Source of the DNA: Bdellovibrionales bacterium CG10_big_fil_rev_8_21_14_0_10_45_34
GTDB taxonomy: Bacteria; Bdellovibrionota; Bdellovibrionia; Bdellovibrionales; 1-14-0-10-45-34
Direction of reading: 5' to 3'
NCBI GenBank assembly: GCA_002778785.1
Contig: PEZS01000011.1
Location: 511,079 to 575,078 of the forward strand
DNA length: 64,000 bases
This document shows, one piece after another, positions 53,530 to 61,972 of this stretch. The notes under the pieces are model-generated. The model ran no database searches. It was not told the origin of the DNA and saw only the letters and a list, made by a program, of their open reading frames with translations. Position numbers and translations under genes: made by a program. Positions within the stretch are counted from its first letter, which is position 1. The number at the start of each line of letters is the position of its first letter.

Positions 53530-55309
53530 TCAAGGCCTCCTCGATTTGTTGATCTCTTGCCGCGTTGTTTGTAGCGTACGCTGTTTCAGGAAACAGGAGA
53601 TCAATATATTTTTCAACCACGGGCTGGGGCTCGTGATTCGCAAGCCCCGGGCGTTCATTGGCTTCAATGATGACGTAGTGGTTGCCCGAAATCGCTTTCA
53701 TCATAAAATCAAAGCCCACTACCGGGATATCTAGCGCTTGCGCTGCGCGCTCTGCCTCTCTCTGAATAAATGGAGAAATCAACGGTGTGACATCCTTTAT
53801 AGTGCCGCCCTGATGTACGTTACTCGCTTTTCTTACAACAAGGGTCTGCCCCACATCTAAAACGTCATCCAGACCAACTTTGTTTTCATGCAGACATCGC
53901 AGCATTTCTTCGTCAATAGGAATTTTAGACTCCCCGCCAGTTGCCTGACTTCTCCTGCGGCTTTGCTTTTCGATAAGCTCTCGCAAGGATGTGCGGCCGT
54001 CACCGGTAACTTGAGGCGGCTCGCGAACTGCCGCAGCCACAAACTTTTTACCAATAACGATGATTCGAACATCAAATCCCTTAACCATTTGCTCTACGAT
54101 AACTGATCGGTGCCCTGTACTGATCAACTGAGCTATGGCTAGCTCAACACTTTGTATGCTCTCAAGGCCAACGTATACTCCGCGACCCTGCTCTCCTGAT
54201 ATTGGCTTTACTACTACTTTCGAGTACCGATCGAGTAACCTCAGCCAACCTTTTTTATCTCGAGCATCTACTTGTTCAGGAACTTGCAAGCTTGCCTCTG
54301 CCAGAACTTTGTTTGTGAGTGTCTTGTTGTCGCAGAGTAAAAAGGAATACGCAGAGGTAAGATCGGACAACGACTCCCGCATCCTCAGTTTTCGTGCGCC
54401 CGAGCTAATCGTAAATAGAGACAATTTGGGATCGACGATATCCACTTGCAAACCACGCCGGATAGCTTCGCGAACAATAATTTCAGCGTAGGGGTTTAGA
54501 CTCTCTACCGGAGCCTGAGTATATAATGGTTCATTGAAAGTGTTGCGTATTTTTACCGCGAACACAGGGACTCTTTGAAAACCCAACTTCTCGTAAAGTT
54601 TAATTGCCGATTCATTGTCGTGCATGACAGACAGATCCAAAAAAGAGTTACCCGTAGCTTGAAAATACTCTATGAGATATCTGGTCAACGCCTCTCCCAC
54701 TCCTGGCAAACTAGCTGTTGGGCTTACCGCTAACGACCAAAGACTCGAGCCTTTCTCAAAATCGTCAAAGGTCTCGACGTGGTTCAAACCAATAACAAAT
54801 CCTACAATCTGATTGTCCACTAACGATTCTGCCACGAGAGGGAATACATCTTTTGAGCGACGCTTCTTCCAAAGATATAGCGGATCGATTGGGACCATGT
54901 TGCGAGCTCTCAAAATAGTCTCAATCTCTGGAATATCTGTTTTACTTTGAATCCTTCTTATTAAAAGATTTCTTTTAGGTGTTTTTGCCGGTCGATAATT
55001 TTCAAACCAAATTCGAAAAGTGTGAGATGGATCTAAGAACAAGTGTGCTGGTGAGTGATTAAGAACAATGTGGGGATCTTTGATATAGAAGGCGATATCT
55101 CGCGTTCCTGACTCTTCTTTCAAAAGTTGACTAACCATTTTTTCCGTAGAAGAAAAAGTTTGTCCAAAAATAAGCCTTCCCCATCCGCAGTTCACAACAC
55201 AGTCAGGCGCTTTACTCGCTGACAAAAGGTTGTGCTGGCTTGCCAAGAGATTCTCGCTTCGAGCCTTTTGGTATCGATGCTGCTGATGCTTGCGTTTTAT
55301 TTTTGGCAT
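53504..55309 (-). CDS. ngg: N-acetylglutaminylglutamine synthetase (GNAT + ATP-grasp)
   Basis: A 601-residue fusion. The N-terminal region (to about 280) is a GNAT acetyltransferase (PTASLPGVGEALTRYLIEYF, SAIKLYEKLGFQRV). The C-terminal half is a RimK/cyanophycin-like ATP-grasp domain (VVKPISGEQGRGVYVG, VEQMVKGFDVRIIVIG, VVGFDFMMKA, ANERPGL). It makes N-acetyl-Gln-Gln, the NAGGN precursor. The ATG at 55309 overlaps the amidotransferase stop as TAATG and is preferred over the longer frame from 55366. Confidence 0.9.
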   Translation of the reverse strand: MPKIKRKHQQHRYQKARSENLLASQHNLLSASKAPDCVVNCGWGRLIFGQTFSSTEKMVSQLLKEESGTRDIAFYIKDPHIVLNHSPAHLFLDPSHTFRIWFENYRPAKTPKRNLLIRRIQSKTDIPEIETILRARNMVPIDPLYLWKKRRSKDVFPLVAESLVDNQIVGFVIGLNHVETFDDFEKGSSLWSLAVSPTASLPGVGEALTRYLIEYFQATGNSFLDLSVMHDNESAIKLYEKLGFQRVPVFAVKIRNTFNEPLYTQAPVESLNPYAEIIVREAIRRGLQVDIVDPKLSLFTISSGARKLRMRESLSDLTSAYSFLLCDNKTLTNKVLAEASLQVPEQVDARDKKGWLRLLDRYSKVVVKPISGEQGRGVYVGLESIQSVELAIAQLISTGHRSVIVEQMVKGFDVRIIVIGKKFVAAAVREPPQVTGDGRTSLRELIEKQSRRRSQATGGESKIPIDEEMLRCLHENKVGLDDVLDVGQTLVVRKASNVHQGGTIKDVTPLISPFIQREAERAAQALDIPVVGFDFMMKAISGNHYVIIEANERPGLANHEPQPVVEKYIDLLFPETAYATNNAARDQQIEEALIENPQDRH

Positions 55310-57132
55310 TAGCAAACCTCGATTTGGTGAATTTGAAGCCACTTCTCTAAGACAGTTATCTGCCAAAGCATAGAGCCGCCAAGTGGCGTGATGTTGGATT
55401 TAGGTGAATCCATGAGATTTTTTATAAACTCTTGCCTAAATATATTCGATGAATACCGCCCGACAAGTTTATTGTCTTGATTTGAAAAGGTTCTTTGTGC
55501 GTATTTCAGAAATGGGCCTTGTACATACTTGAGCTCCGGCACCGGAAAGTAGCCTTTCGGTCTATCGATCACTTCATGCGGAAGCATTCTATACCCCAAC
55601 TCTCGAAGAATGTGCTTGCCATGTTTTTGGATCTTCATTTCTGGAGGCATGCGCGCCGCGAGTTCGATAACTTCGTGATCCAAAAACGGCACTCTTGCTT
55701 CGAGCCCAAAAGCCATTGTCATGTTATCCACACGCTTAACCGGGTCGTCCACAAGCATCACCGAGGTGTCCAAATGAAGCACGCGATCAAGGGGGCCTTC
55801 ACTTTGATATTTTGAAAAGAATTGCTCCACAAACTTTGTACTAAAATCTTTATCAACAAAAGCTTTACTGAGAGTGTTTGAGAGCTCTTCGTGAGATCTA
55901 TCAAAAAAATGCTTTTTGTACTCCGCTAAAGCATCCGAAGTCTTGAGCATCGGCGGATACCACTTATACCCTGCAAAGACTTCATCCGCTCCTTGGCCAC
56001 TTTGTACCACTTTGACTCTTTGTTTTGCAAATTGCGAGAGAAGATAAAAACCCACATTGTCATGCGATACCATCGGCTCTTCCATAGCAGCTATGCAGCT
56101 GTCGAGCTCTGGCAAAAGTTCGCTGGTTGCTACATTGATCTTATGGTGGATTGTCTCGAATTTTCTGGCGACAAGATCAGAATACTCAAACTCATTCCCC
56201 TTTTCATTTTCTGCACCGCTAAAGCCAATTGAAAAGGTGTGAAGCTCTCCAGGGCTTTGCTCCCTTACAAGCGCTGTTATAAGACTTGAATCTAATCCAC
56301 CTGACAAAAATATTCCCACCGGAACATCAGCTACCAGCCTTCGCTCTACTGATTTTGAAAGCTTTTCGTAAACCAAGTGCAACCAATCACTTTGCTGAAG
56401 ATGAGCGTCTTCCGCCCTTCTAGAGTTTTGAAAACTCCAGTAAGTCGATTTTGTAAGTTTTCCCTGTGAGTCTATTTTTAAAAAACATCCTGGATTCAGC
56501 TTCTGGATAGGGCTAAGTATGGTCGCTGGAGCAGGGACTACTGAGTGAAACGTCATGTAGTAATGAAGGGCCTCTCGGTTGAGACTTACTTTGACATCGT
56601 CATGATACGTAAGGGCTACGAGCGAAGATGAGAACAAAAAACGCTTGGCATCAGAGACGTAATAATATGGCTTAATACCTAACCGATCTCTTGCAGCGAA
56701 GAGTTCGTTATTCTTAAAATCCCAAATGCTAAAGGCAAACATTCCGTTGAAACGATTTAGAGCTTTCTCTTTCCAATGATGATAAGCCTTCAAGATAATT
56801 TCTGTGTCGCCTGAAGATCTAAATTTATAGCCGAGCTGGCACAACTCCTCTTTTATCTGTTTGTAGTTATAAATCTCACCATTAAATACGATGGCCAGGC
56901 CTAACTCGTGATCCACAAAAGGCTGCGAAGAATGATCAGAAAGATCAATGATAGAGAGTCTCTGATGTCCAAAAAGGACTTTTGGAGAATTACTAATCGG
57001 ACGGTCTTTAAAATTGTCCCAGATTCCGCGCGCATCTGGGCCCCTTGGGGCCAAGCGGCGCAAAGCCCTTTCATGGTTTTCGGAAGATGGCAATTTGCCA
57101 TCAAATCTTAGCTCACCGTGAATGCCGCACAT
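55309..57132 (-). CDS. asnO: N-acetylglutaminylglutamine amidotransferase (asparagine synthase-like)
   Basis: A 607-residue class II glutamine amidotransferase. C2 is the nucleophile (MCGIHGEL), the glutaminase domain runs to about 190, and the synthetase domain has the ATP pyrophosphatase loop LSGGLDSS. AKRFLFSSSLVALTYHDDV and VGIFLSGG are as in asparagine synthases. It amidates N-acetyl-Gln-Gln to the osmoprotectant NAGGN. It is first of the trio; a GTAAAGA/TCTTTAC inverted repeat (57165-57171, 57206-57212) lies in the 117-bp leader. Confidence 0.9.
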   Translation of the reverse strand: MCGIHGELRFDGKLPSSENHERALRRLAPRGPDARGIWDNFKDRPISNSPKVLFGHQRLSIIDLSDHSSQPFVDHELGLAIVFNGEIYNYKQIKEELCQLGYKFRSSGDTEIILKAYHHWKEKALNRFNGMFAFSIWDFKNNELFAARDRLGIKPYYYVSDAKRFLFSSSLVALTYHDDVKVSLNREALHYYMTFHSVVPAPATILSPIQKLNPGCFLKIDSQGKLTKSTYWSFQNSRRAEDAHLQQSDWLHLVYEKLSKSVERRLVADVPVGIFLSGGLDSSLITALVREQSPGELHTFSIGFSGAENEKGNEFEYSDLVARKFETIHHKINVATSELLPELDSCIAAMEEPMVSHDNVGFYLLSQFAKQRVKVVQSGQGADEVFAGYKWYPPMLKTSDALAEYKKHFFDRSHEELSNTLSKAFVDKDFSTKFVEQFFSKYQSEGPLDRVLHLDTSVMLVDDPVKRVDNMTMAFGLEARVPFLDHEVIELAARMPPEMKIQKHGKHILRELGYRMLPHEVIDRPKGYFPVPELKYVQGPFLKYAQRTFSNQDNKLVGRYSSNIFRQEFIKNLMDSPKSNITPLGGSMLWQITVLEKWLQIHQIEVC

Positions 57133-57249
57133 GTCGTTTAAAACTAAAAATCCTGAAGCGCTAAGTAAAGACTCATCGACCCTTGACAGGATATCGAGCT
57201 CAGAATCTTTACTGATATTTTACTTAAGTGTCTTCGCTTGATTTTCGGC

Positions 57250-57831
57250 TTATTTTTTACAAATCGAGCAGCGCCCCACGAACTCCTCAACAAGGCCCGA
57301 AGCTTCTACCATTTTTTCGATGAAGGATTCTCTACTGAGTACTTGTTTGTAATTAGAATGAGCCCTCCATATATTTGCGATTTTCTCGTCAATTGCTTTG
57401 GACTCCTCAGCCGTTTCAATTCTCAGCGGATTTTGATGGTTGTACCCCTGCTCACTGTCGGGAGTGCGCAAATGAATGACAAGATCGTACTTAGAATACT
57501 CAGAGGTGTAGCTTGACTGAAATGTGCGAAAAAATGTTTCCTCATCTTCTGGCCAGTAGGCAAGCCCGTCCAAAGTGCCTCGATCACATAGCGCCACAAA
57601 ATACTTTGCTTGGCTGTCGACGAGGTTCTCCATCTCTTTTTGCACCTGGTAAATAGCGCGCTGAGAGCAAAGTTTTGCCTCTTGGTTTGGTAGTCTCCAA
57701 AACCCACCGCTGAAGAGTATTCCAGCAGATTCGGGTAGAATTGCCACGTGCTTGCAAAGCCTTCTCTTGAGAGCCTCTAAAACAGCCGTCTTCCCAGCAC
57801 CAGGTCCACCTGTTAATACTAACTTACGCAT
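57250..57831 (-). CDS. AAA-type ATPase/kinase-like protein (AAA_28 family)
   Basis: A 193-residue P-loop protein. Walker A is GGPGAGKT at 8-15 and CDRGTLDGLAYWP is the conserved DRG motif of AAA_28/NadR-like nucleotide kinases. YDLVIHLRTPDSEQGYNHQNPLRIE follows. The function is unknown; NadR-like or thiamine-triphosphatase-type kinases are relatives. The C-terminus has a CSIC pair (last ten residues). It is 117 bp upstream of the NAGGN operon on the same strand. Confidence 0.75.
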   Translation of the reverse strand: MRKLVLTGGPGAGKTAVLEALKRRLCKHVAILPESAGILFSGGFWRLPNQEAKLCSQRAIYQVQKEMENLVDSQAKYFVALCDRGTLDGLAYWPEDEETFFRTFQSSYTSEYSKYDLVIHLRTPDSEQGYNHQNPLRIETAEESKAIDEKIANIWRAHSNYKQVLSRESFIEKMVEASGLVEEFVGRCSICKK

Positions 57832-57860
57832 ACGCCCCCCCGCTATTTTGAATTAGACTT

Positions 57861-58859
57861 TTATTTTCTCACTTCATTATCTAGATGGTGCCCTTTTGAA
57901 AAAGCCAAAATGTTACTGAGGGTCGTGGTAGCGATATTTCCTAGAGCTTCGTTGGTAAGAAAAGCCTGATGCGATGTAATTAAGACATTCGGAAAAGTAA
58001 GAAGGCGTGCCAAAATGTCATCTTCAATTCCTGTCTCCGACAAGTCCTGAAAGAACACATTCTCTTCTTCTTCATAAACGTCTAATCCCGCGGCTCCCAC
58101 TTTATGCTTTTTTAAAGCGTCAATGAGTGCTTCAGTATTGATGAGTTTTCCGCGGCTTGTGTTGATCACTACAACGCCGCTTTTCATCTTTGCGAACTGG
58201 TCAAAGTCGAGCATATGAAGAGTTTGCGGTACGAGTGGCGCGTGGAGCGAAATAATATCTGACCCAAGAAGTAGCTCATCAAAAGATACATATTGAAAAT
58301 TTACTTGCCCCACGAGGGACTCGTTGATTTGAGGATCAAAGGCAATAACTTTACAACCAAAACCCAACATAATTTTGCAAAAAACCTCTCCGATTTTGCC
58401 CGTCCCGATCACCCCAACTGTTTTGCCGTGCAAGTCGAAACCCACCAAGCCGTCTAAAGAGAAGTTCAACTCTCTTACTCGAGCGAAAGAGCGATGAATT
58501 TTTCGGTTGAGAGCCAGTATTAGACAAACCGCATGTTCGGCAACTGCGTAAGGGGAGTATGCCGGAACCCGAACAACTTTTATTCCCGCTGCACCTGCCG
58601 CATTGAGATCCACATGGTTGAATCCTGCAGACCTCAGAGCGATCAACTTGACTCCATACTCTTTGAGTTGAGTAATTACCTCGGCATCCAACTTATCGTT
58701 TACAAACGAACAAACAACATCGTAGCCGTTCGCCAGTGCGACTGTCTTAAGTGATAATCTGGCTTCTATCATTTCTATGGTAAAGCCGTACTCTTTGTTC
58801 GCGTCATTAAATGGTGCTCGCTCGAACTTGTGGGCATCGAACAGGGCTATTCTTAACAT
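57861..58859 (-). CDS. ldhA: D-lactate dehydrogenase-type 2-hydroxyacid dehydrogenase
   Basis: A 332-residue NAD-dependent D-2-hydroxyacid dehydrogenase. The NAD motif is VGVIGTGKIG, the catalytic Arg region is INTSRGKLI, the Glu is in LDVYEEEENVFF, and the His is in ITSHQAFLTNEA. YSPYAVAEHAVCLILALNRKIH and this order are LdhA-like. It reduces pyruvate to D-lactate in fermentation. The ATG at 58859 lies 8 nt after AAAGG; the GTG at 58868 is too close to it. Confidence 0.9.
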   Translation of the reverse strand: MLRIALFDAHKFERAPFNDANKEYGFTIEMIEARLSLKTVALANGYDVVCSFVNDKLDAEVITQLKEYGVKLIALRSAGFNHVDLNAAGAAGIKVVRVPAYSPYAVAEHAVCLILALNRKIHRSFARVRELNFSLDGLVGFDLHGKTVGVIGTGKIGEVFCKIMLGFGCKVIAFDPQINESLVGQVNFQYVSFDELLLGSDIISLHAPLVPQTLHMLDFDQFAKMKSGVVVINTSRGKLINTEALIDALKKHKVGAAGLDVYEEEENVFFQDLSETGIEDDILARLLTFPNVLITSHQAFLTNEALGNIATTTLSNILAFSKGHHLDNEVRK

Positions 58860-58879
58860 TTGCTGCACCTTTCATCGGG

Positions 58880-60163
58880 TCATTTTTTTCTCAATACCAT
58901 ACTGATGGGTTCACCGCTATAAAACTTCCAAGAGTTATACGTGATTAGTCGCGCTCCGCGCCCAAATGTAAAGTAAGCCCATACCCACTGCATGAAAACA
59001 AAGAACTTATTGCGAAATCTCATCAAATAAACAATATGGACTAAAACCCACGCCGCCCAAGCGAGAAATCCACCAAACTTGAATCTGTCTACATGAGCAA
59101 CCGCTTTTGTCCGGCCCACTGTGGCCATTATGCCTTTATCAAAGTAACGAAACTGCGGCCTCGGCAATTGATTTAGATCAGCCCTGATAACTTTTGCTAA
59201 AAACGCCCCCTGTTGATTGGCCACCGGAGCTATTCCCGGCAGTGCCCTTTGGTCTTCTCCAATAAAAGCGCCTTGATCGCCAATAACGAAAACATTCGGT
59301 GAGCCGGGTAAACTCAAATCCTTTTCGACAATAGCCCGCCCTGATTGTTCCTTTGGCGTGGCAATCTTTTCATTCAGACTAGAAGGCTTAACACCTGCTG
59401 CCCATATTATCGTCGAAGCATTTACAAAGTTATCGCCCACCCTTAGCCCTTCTGAACTTAGGCCATCCGCTCTACAGTTTTCGATAACCTCAACCCCGAG
59501 TTTTTCTAAGTACCCGCTTGCCTTCAAAGAGAGAGACTCTGGAAAAGAACTAAGTATTCGAGGGCCTGCTTCAACCAAGATCACACGAGTGCGTTTTAAC
59601 TGTGCGTGACGATAATCTCTGTAAAGAGTCCGAGAAGCCATTTCTGCGATGGCTCCGGCAAGCTCCACTCCTGTTGGTCCGCCGCCCACGACGACAAAGG
59701 TTAAAAGTCGAGTTTGAACTTCAAAGGAAGGTTCTTTTTCAGCCAGCTCGAATGCCATCAAGACTCGCCTTCTAATCTCGGTGGCTTGTTCAATATTCTT
59801 TAAGCCAGGAGCAAATTCCTCCCATTCCTTTTTGCCGAAGTAAAAGTGCTTCGCTCCACAGGCTAGTACCAAATAATCGAACCGGTGCCAGGCGCCATCA
59901 AATTTGATTTTTATTTGAGCAACATCGACGCCATCGACTTCAGCAAGAATAACATTTACGTTTCGCTGCTTTCGAAAAATAGCTCGGAGGGGGACTGCAA
60001 TATCTGCAGGATTAAGCCCTGCCATCGCAACTTGATACAGCAGCGGCTGAAACAAATGAAAGTTTCTTCTGTCAATGAGGCTTACCTGGCAACCATTAAT
60101 TTTGCTGATCGCTTGGGCGGCTGAAAGACCGCCAAAACCACCGCCGACAACTGCTACTCTCAT
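58880..60163 (-). CDS. ndh: Type II NADH dehydrogenase (NAD(P)/FAD-dependent oxidoreductase)
   Basis: A 427-residue flavoprotein. The FAD site is VVGGGFGGLSAAQA at 5-18, LFQPLLYQVAMAGLNPADIAVPLR marks NDH-2 enzymes, and the NADH site is VVVGGGPTGVELAGAIAEM. The second FAD strand is NVFVIGDQGAF. A C-terminal hydrophobic segment (about 365-390) serves as membrane anchor. It passes electrons from NADH to quinone without proton pumping. GAGGA precedes the ATG. It is followed 20 bp later by ldhA. Confidence 0.9.
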   Translation of the reverse strand: MRVAVVGGGFGGLSAAQAISKINGCQVSLIDRRNFHLFQPLLYQVAMAGLNPADIAVPLRAIFRKQRNVNVILAEVDGVDVAQIKIKFDGAWHRFDYLVLACGAKHFYFGKKEWEEFAPGLKNIEQATEIRRRVLMAFELAEKEPSFEVQTRLLTFVVVGGGPTGVELAGAIAEMASRTLYRDYRHAQLKRTRVILVEAGPRILSSFPESLSLKASGYLEKLGVEVIENCRADGLSSEGLRVGDNFVNASTIIWAAGVKPSSLNEKIATPKEQSGRAIVEKDLSLPGSPNVFVIGDQGAFIGEDQRALPGIAPVANQQGAFLAKVIRADLNQLPRPQFRYFDKGIMATVGRTKAVAHVDRFKFGGFLAWAAWVLVHIVYLMRFRNKFFVFMQWVWAYFTFGRGARLITYNSWKFYSGEPISMVLRKK

Positions 60164-60193
60164 ACCATCCTCGACACGTTAGACTCGAATATA

Positions 60194-60406
60194 TTACGAA
60201 CCTTCAGGCTTATTGGGTGAGGTCGACTCGATGGCGCCCGCATCTTTGTGATTGGCAAACGGTAGGTGGGCATCCCAGCAGGGTATACAACAAAACGCCA
60301 ATCCCGTTCGCTTTCTGTTACAAGTTGAAACACTGCATTTGTAGTAAATCGAGTCTGTCTGAATTTCCTTTTTGCATGTGCTGCACTTTCGCCAAGCAAC
60401 TTTCAT
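60194..60406 (-). CDS. Small zinc-binding (B-box-like) protein
   Basis: A 70-residue protein with a compact metal-binding pattern: C8-x2-C11, C24-x4-C29, C39/C40-x2-C43, H47 and H53, a cross-brace arrangement like B-box or HIT-type fingers. I recognise no named family. The ATG at 60406 is preferred over an upstream start because GGGAGGGG lies 4-11 nt before it. It precedes ndh by 30 bp, so it may be cotranscribed with ndh and ldhA. Confidence 0.6.
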   Translation of the reverse strand: MKVAWRKCSTCKKEIQTDSIYYKCSVSTCNRKRTGLAFCCIPCWDAHLPFANHKDAGAIESTSPNKPEGS

Positions 60407-60518
60407 TTTACCCCTCCCTAAAAACTTATGACCTATTATTCTTACAATAGAAGCTTCGATCAATGACTCATTTGGGTCCTGGCCATACCTTGTTGATCAT
60501 TTGTGGCAAATTAAAGCT

Positions 60519-61238
60519 CTAGTGCAAGTCCTCAGGAGATTTTTTGTGATCGCTCTCGGGTAAGTCGTGAGCTTCAGTAGTGTCTTTGGCGGTCTTGGTT
60601 GCTTTAGCTTCTTTAGTCTTGTTGCGCTTTTTATCCGGTTTGTTATTGGGCTGTTTGGTTTTTTGCTCTGCTTGAAGGTTTGACTCGATGACTGCGCGTG
60701 CCAGCTCATTGAATCTTTTTTCGAAGTATCGATGCATAAGATCCTCAAGCGATTCATTTGAAGGGGAGCTCTCGCGATAAGACTCTTCAAGTTTCTTCCA
60801 CTGGCTCCTGTATAGATCACTAGCGAGCGCTCGACCCGCTCGGACTTCGTTTGCAATCTTGGATTTTGACTGGTTTGTATCAACTTGCTCGATGACCGCA
60901 TCAAAACCGAGAGCATCTATCCAGCGCTGTTCACTCACGCTCCACCAAAACAAAAGGGCGCCGAGAGCAAATAGAATTAGGCCGCCCACTATGATTGGAT
61001 CTACATCAACGAAACCCGTAGTCTGATATTGCATCACAAAAGATATAGCTATCGCAAAAAGTCCCACTATCGTCAGAAAACTCGCCATCAAGGCAAGATA
61101 CTGAAGCATCATGAGTTTTCTTGCCGCTTTGAAACCTTCTAACGCAAAAGATAGCATTTTGATAGAAGCAAGCCTTTTCGCTTCAGAAATAAGACTAGGC
61201 ACGTAGAAGCCGAAAAGCTGTTCTAGCAATGCAGTCAC
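60519..61238 (-). CDS. YqjE-like membrane protein (phage-holin superfamily)
   Basis: A membrane protein of about 239 residues when started at GTG 61238, three bases after the previous gene's stop (the open frame runs to 61316). Two TM helices (about 45-70 and 82-104 from that start) resemble YqjE/holin superfamily III. A helical cytoplasmic part and a long Lys-rich tail follow (KTKQPNNKPDKKRNKTKE). It lies behind a YqjD-like gene, the order of the E. coli yqjDE pair. Function is unknown. Confidence 0.65.
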   Translation of the reverse strand: MTALLEQLFGFYVPSLISEAKRLASIKMLSFALEGFKAARKLMMLQYLALMASFLTIVGLFAIAISFVMQYQTTGFVDVDPIIVGGLILFALGALLFWWSVSEQRWIDALGFDAVIEQVDTNQSKSKIANEVRAGRALASDLYRSQWKKLEESYRESSPSNESLEDLMHRYFEKRFNELARAVIESNLQAEQKTKQPNNKPDKKRNKTKEAKATKTAKDTTEAHDLPESDHKKSPEDLH

Positions 61239-61240
61239 GG

Positions 61241-61621
61241 CTAGTCTCTTGATTTTCTTAATAAAGAGTAGGTAAAGATTGCAGAGAGTGCAGCTACGCC
61301 GCCTACGAAATACCATGGATGGTCGTGAGCAGACTTATCTATCGCCCGAGCCGCCTCTTTTGTAGTGTCCACTACTTGGTCTCTCATGTGACTCACGGAT
61401 TCGCTTGTTACTTCTGCAATTTCGTTGAATGACTTTTTCATGGTTGGTTTAGCCTCCGCTAAAAGATTTTTTAGGACGCTAAAGTCCTTCGACAACATTG
61501 TCTTTATTTCATCTGAGCTGTCTCCAGCTGCCTTGTTGAGCAGTCGAAGTGCGTGATTTACCGATTTAACCTGTGTTTTTTTTAGTGGACGACTTTCAAC
61601 GCCCGAGTTTCTGCGATCCAT
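61241..61621 (-). CDS. YqjD/ElaB-like (DUF883) membrane-anchored protein
   Basis: A roughly 126-residue protein with the DUF883 layout: a long amphipathic helix region and a C-terminal single TM (HPWYFVGGVAALSAIFTYSLL) with a basic tail. YqjD-type proteins anchor ribosomes or act in stationary phase. The ATG at 61621 is supported by GTAGGAGG upstream; the longer frame to 61867 has no protein-like sequence and is rejected. The YqjE-like gene follows directly. Confidence 0.75.
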   Translation of the reverse strand: MDRRNSGVESRPLKKTQVKSVNHALRLLNKAAGDSSDEIKTMLSKDFSVLKNLLAEAKPTMKKSFNEIAEVTSESVSHMRDQVVDTTKEAARAIDKSAHDHPWYFVGGVAALSAIFTYSLLRKSRD

Positions 61622-61972
61622 ATTCTGGCCTCCTACTGAATGGGTAAAGCAAGATACGCGCCGACGCTCAGTAAAAATGAGAACGGTTTCACTAGATTTC
61701 GCGCCGGTTTTGCAAAAGTAGCGAGGCCTTTTGCCCCAGGCACCTGTGCCTATTAAATAATGAGCCCTCGTGTGAGGAACTTCAGCCGGAAGGTTTTTGC
61801 GATGACTTCGCTGCTCGCGGCTTAAGACTTTTCTTTTAAACCTCAGGTTTAGTGTTCTTGTGAACAATTGATTTGCCGGCCAGGCGCTCTTGTTTCAGCC
61901 CACCCGACACAAAGAGAAGCGCACAGATTTATCTTCCGTACCGAACGGATGTATACTGGTGTGAGAGGTTAT
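61622..61972. other. Gene-free stretch between the lipoprotein gene and the YqjD-like gene
   Basis: About 351 bp with no supported gene. An AAACCT-C-AGGTTT palindrome (61838-61850) is the only symmetric element seen. No T-run terminator for the lipoprotein gene and no clear promoter for the YqjD-like gene could be identified. Confidence 0.5.

Noticed and set aside
60497..60916. 139-codon leftward frame inside the YqjE-like gene
   Set aside because: It is a frame-shifted shadow of the Lys-rich real gene, with no ribosome site.
61622..61867. N-terminal extension of the YqjD-like protein
   Set aside because: The sequence is Arg-rich and unlike the family; the ATG at 61621 has a strong ribosome site and gives a normal-length protein.
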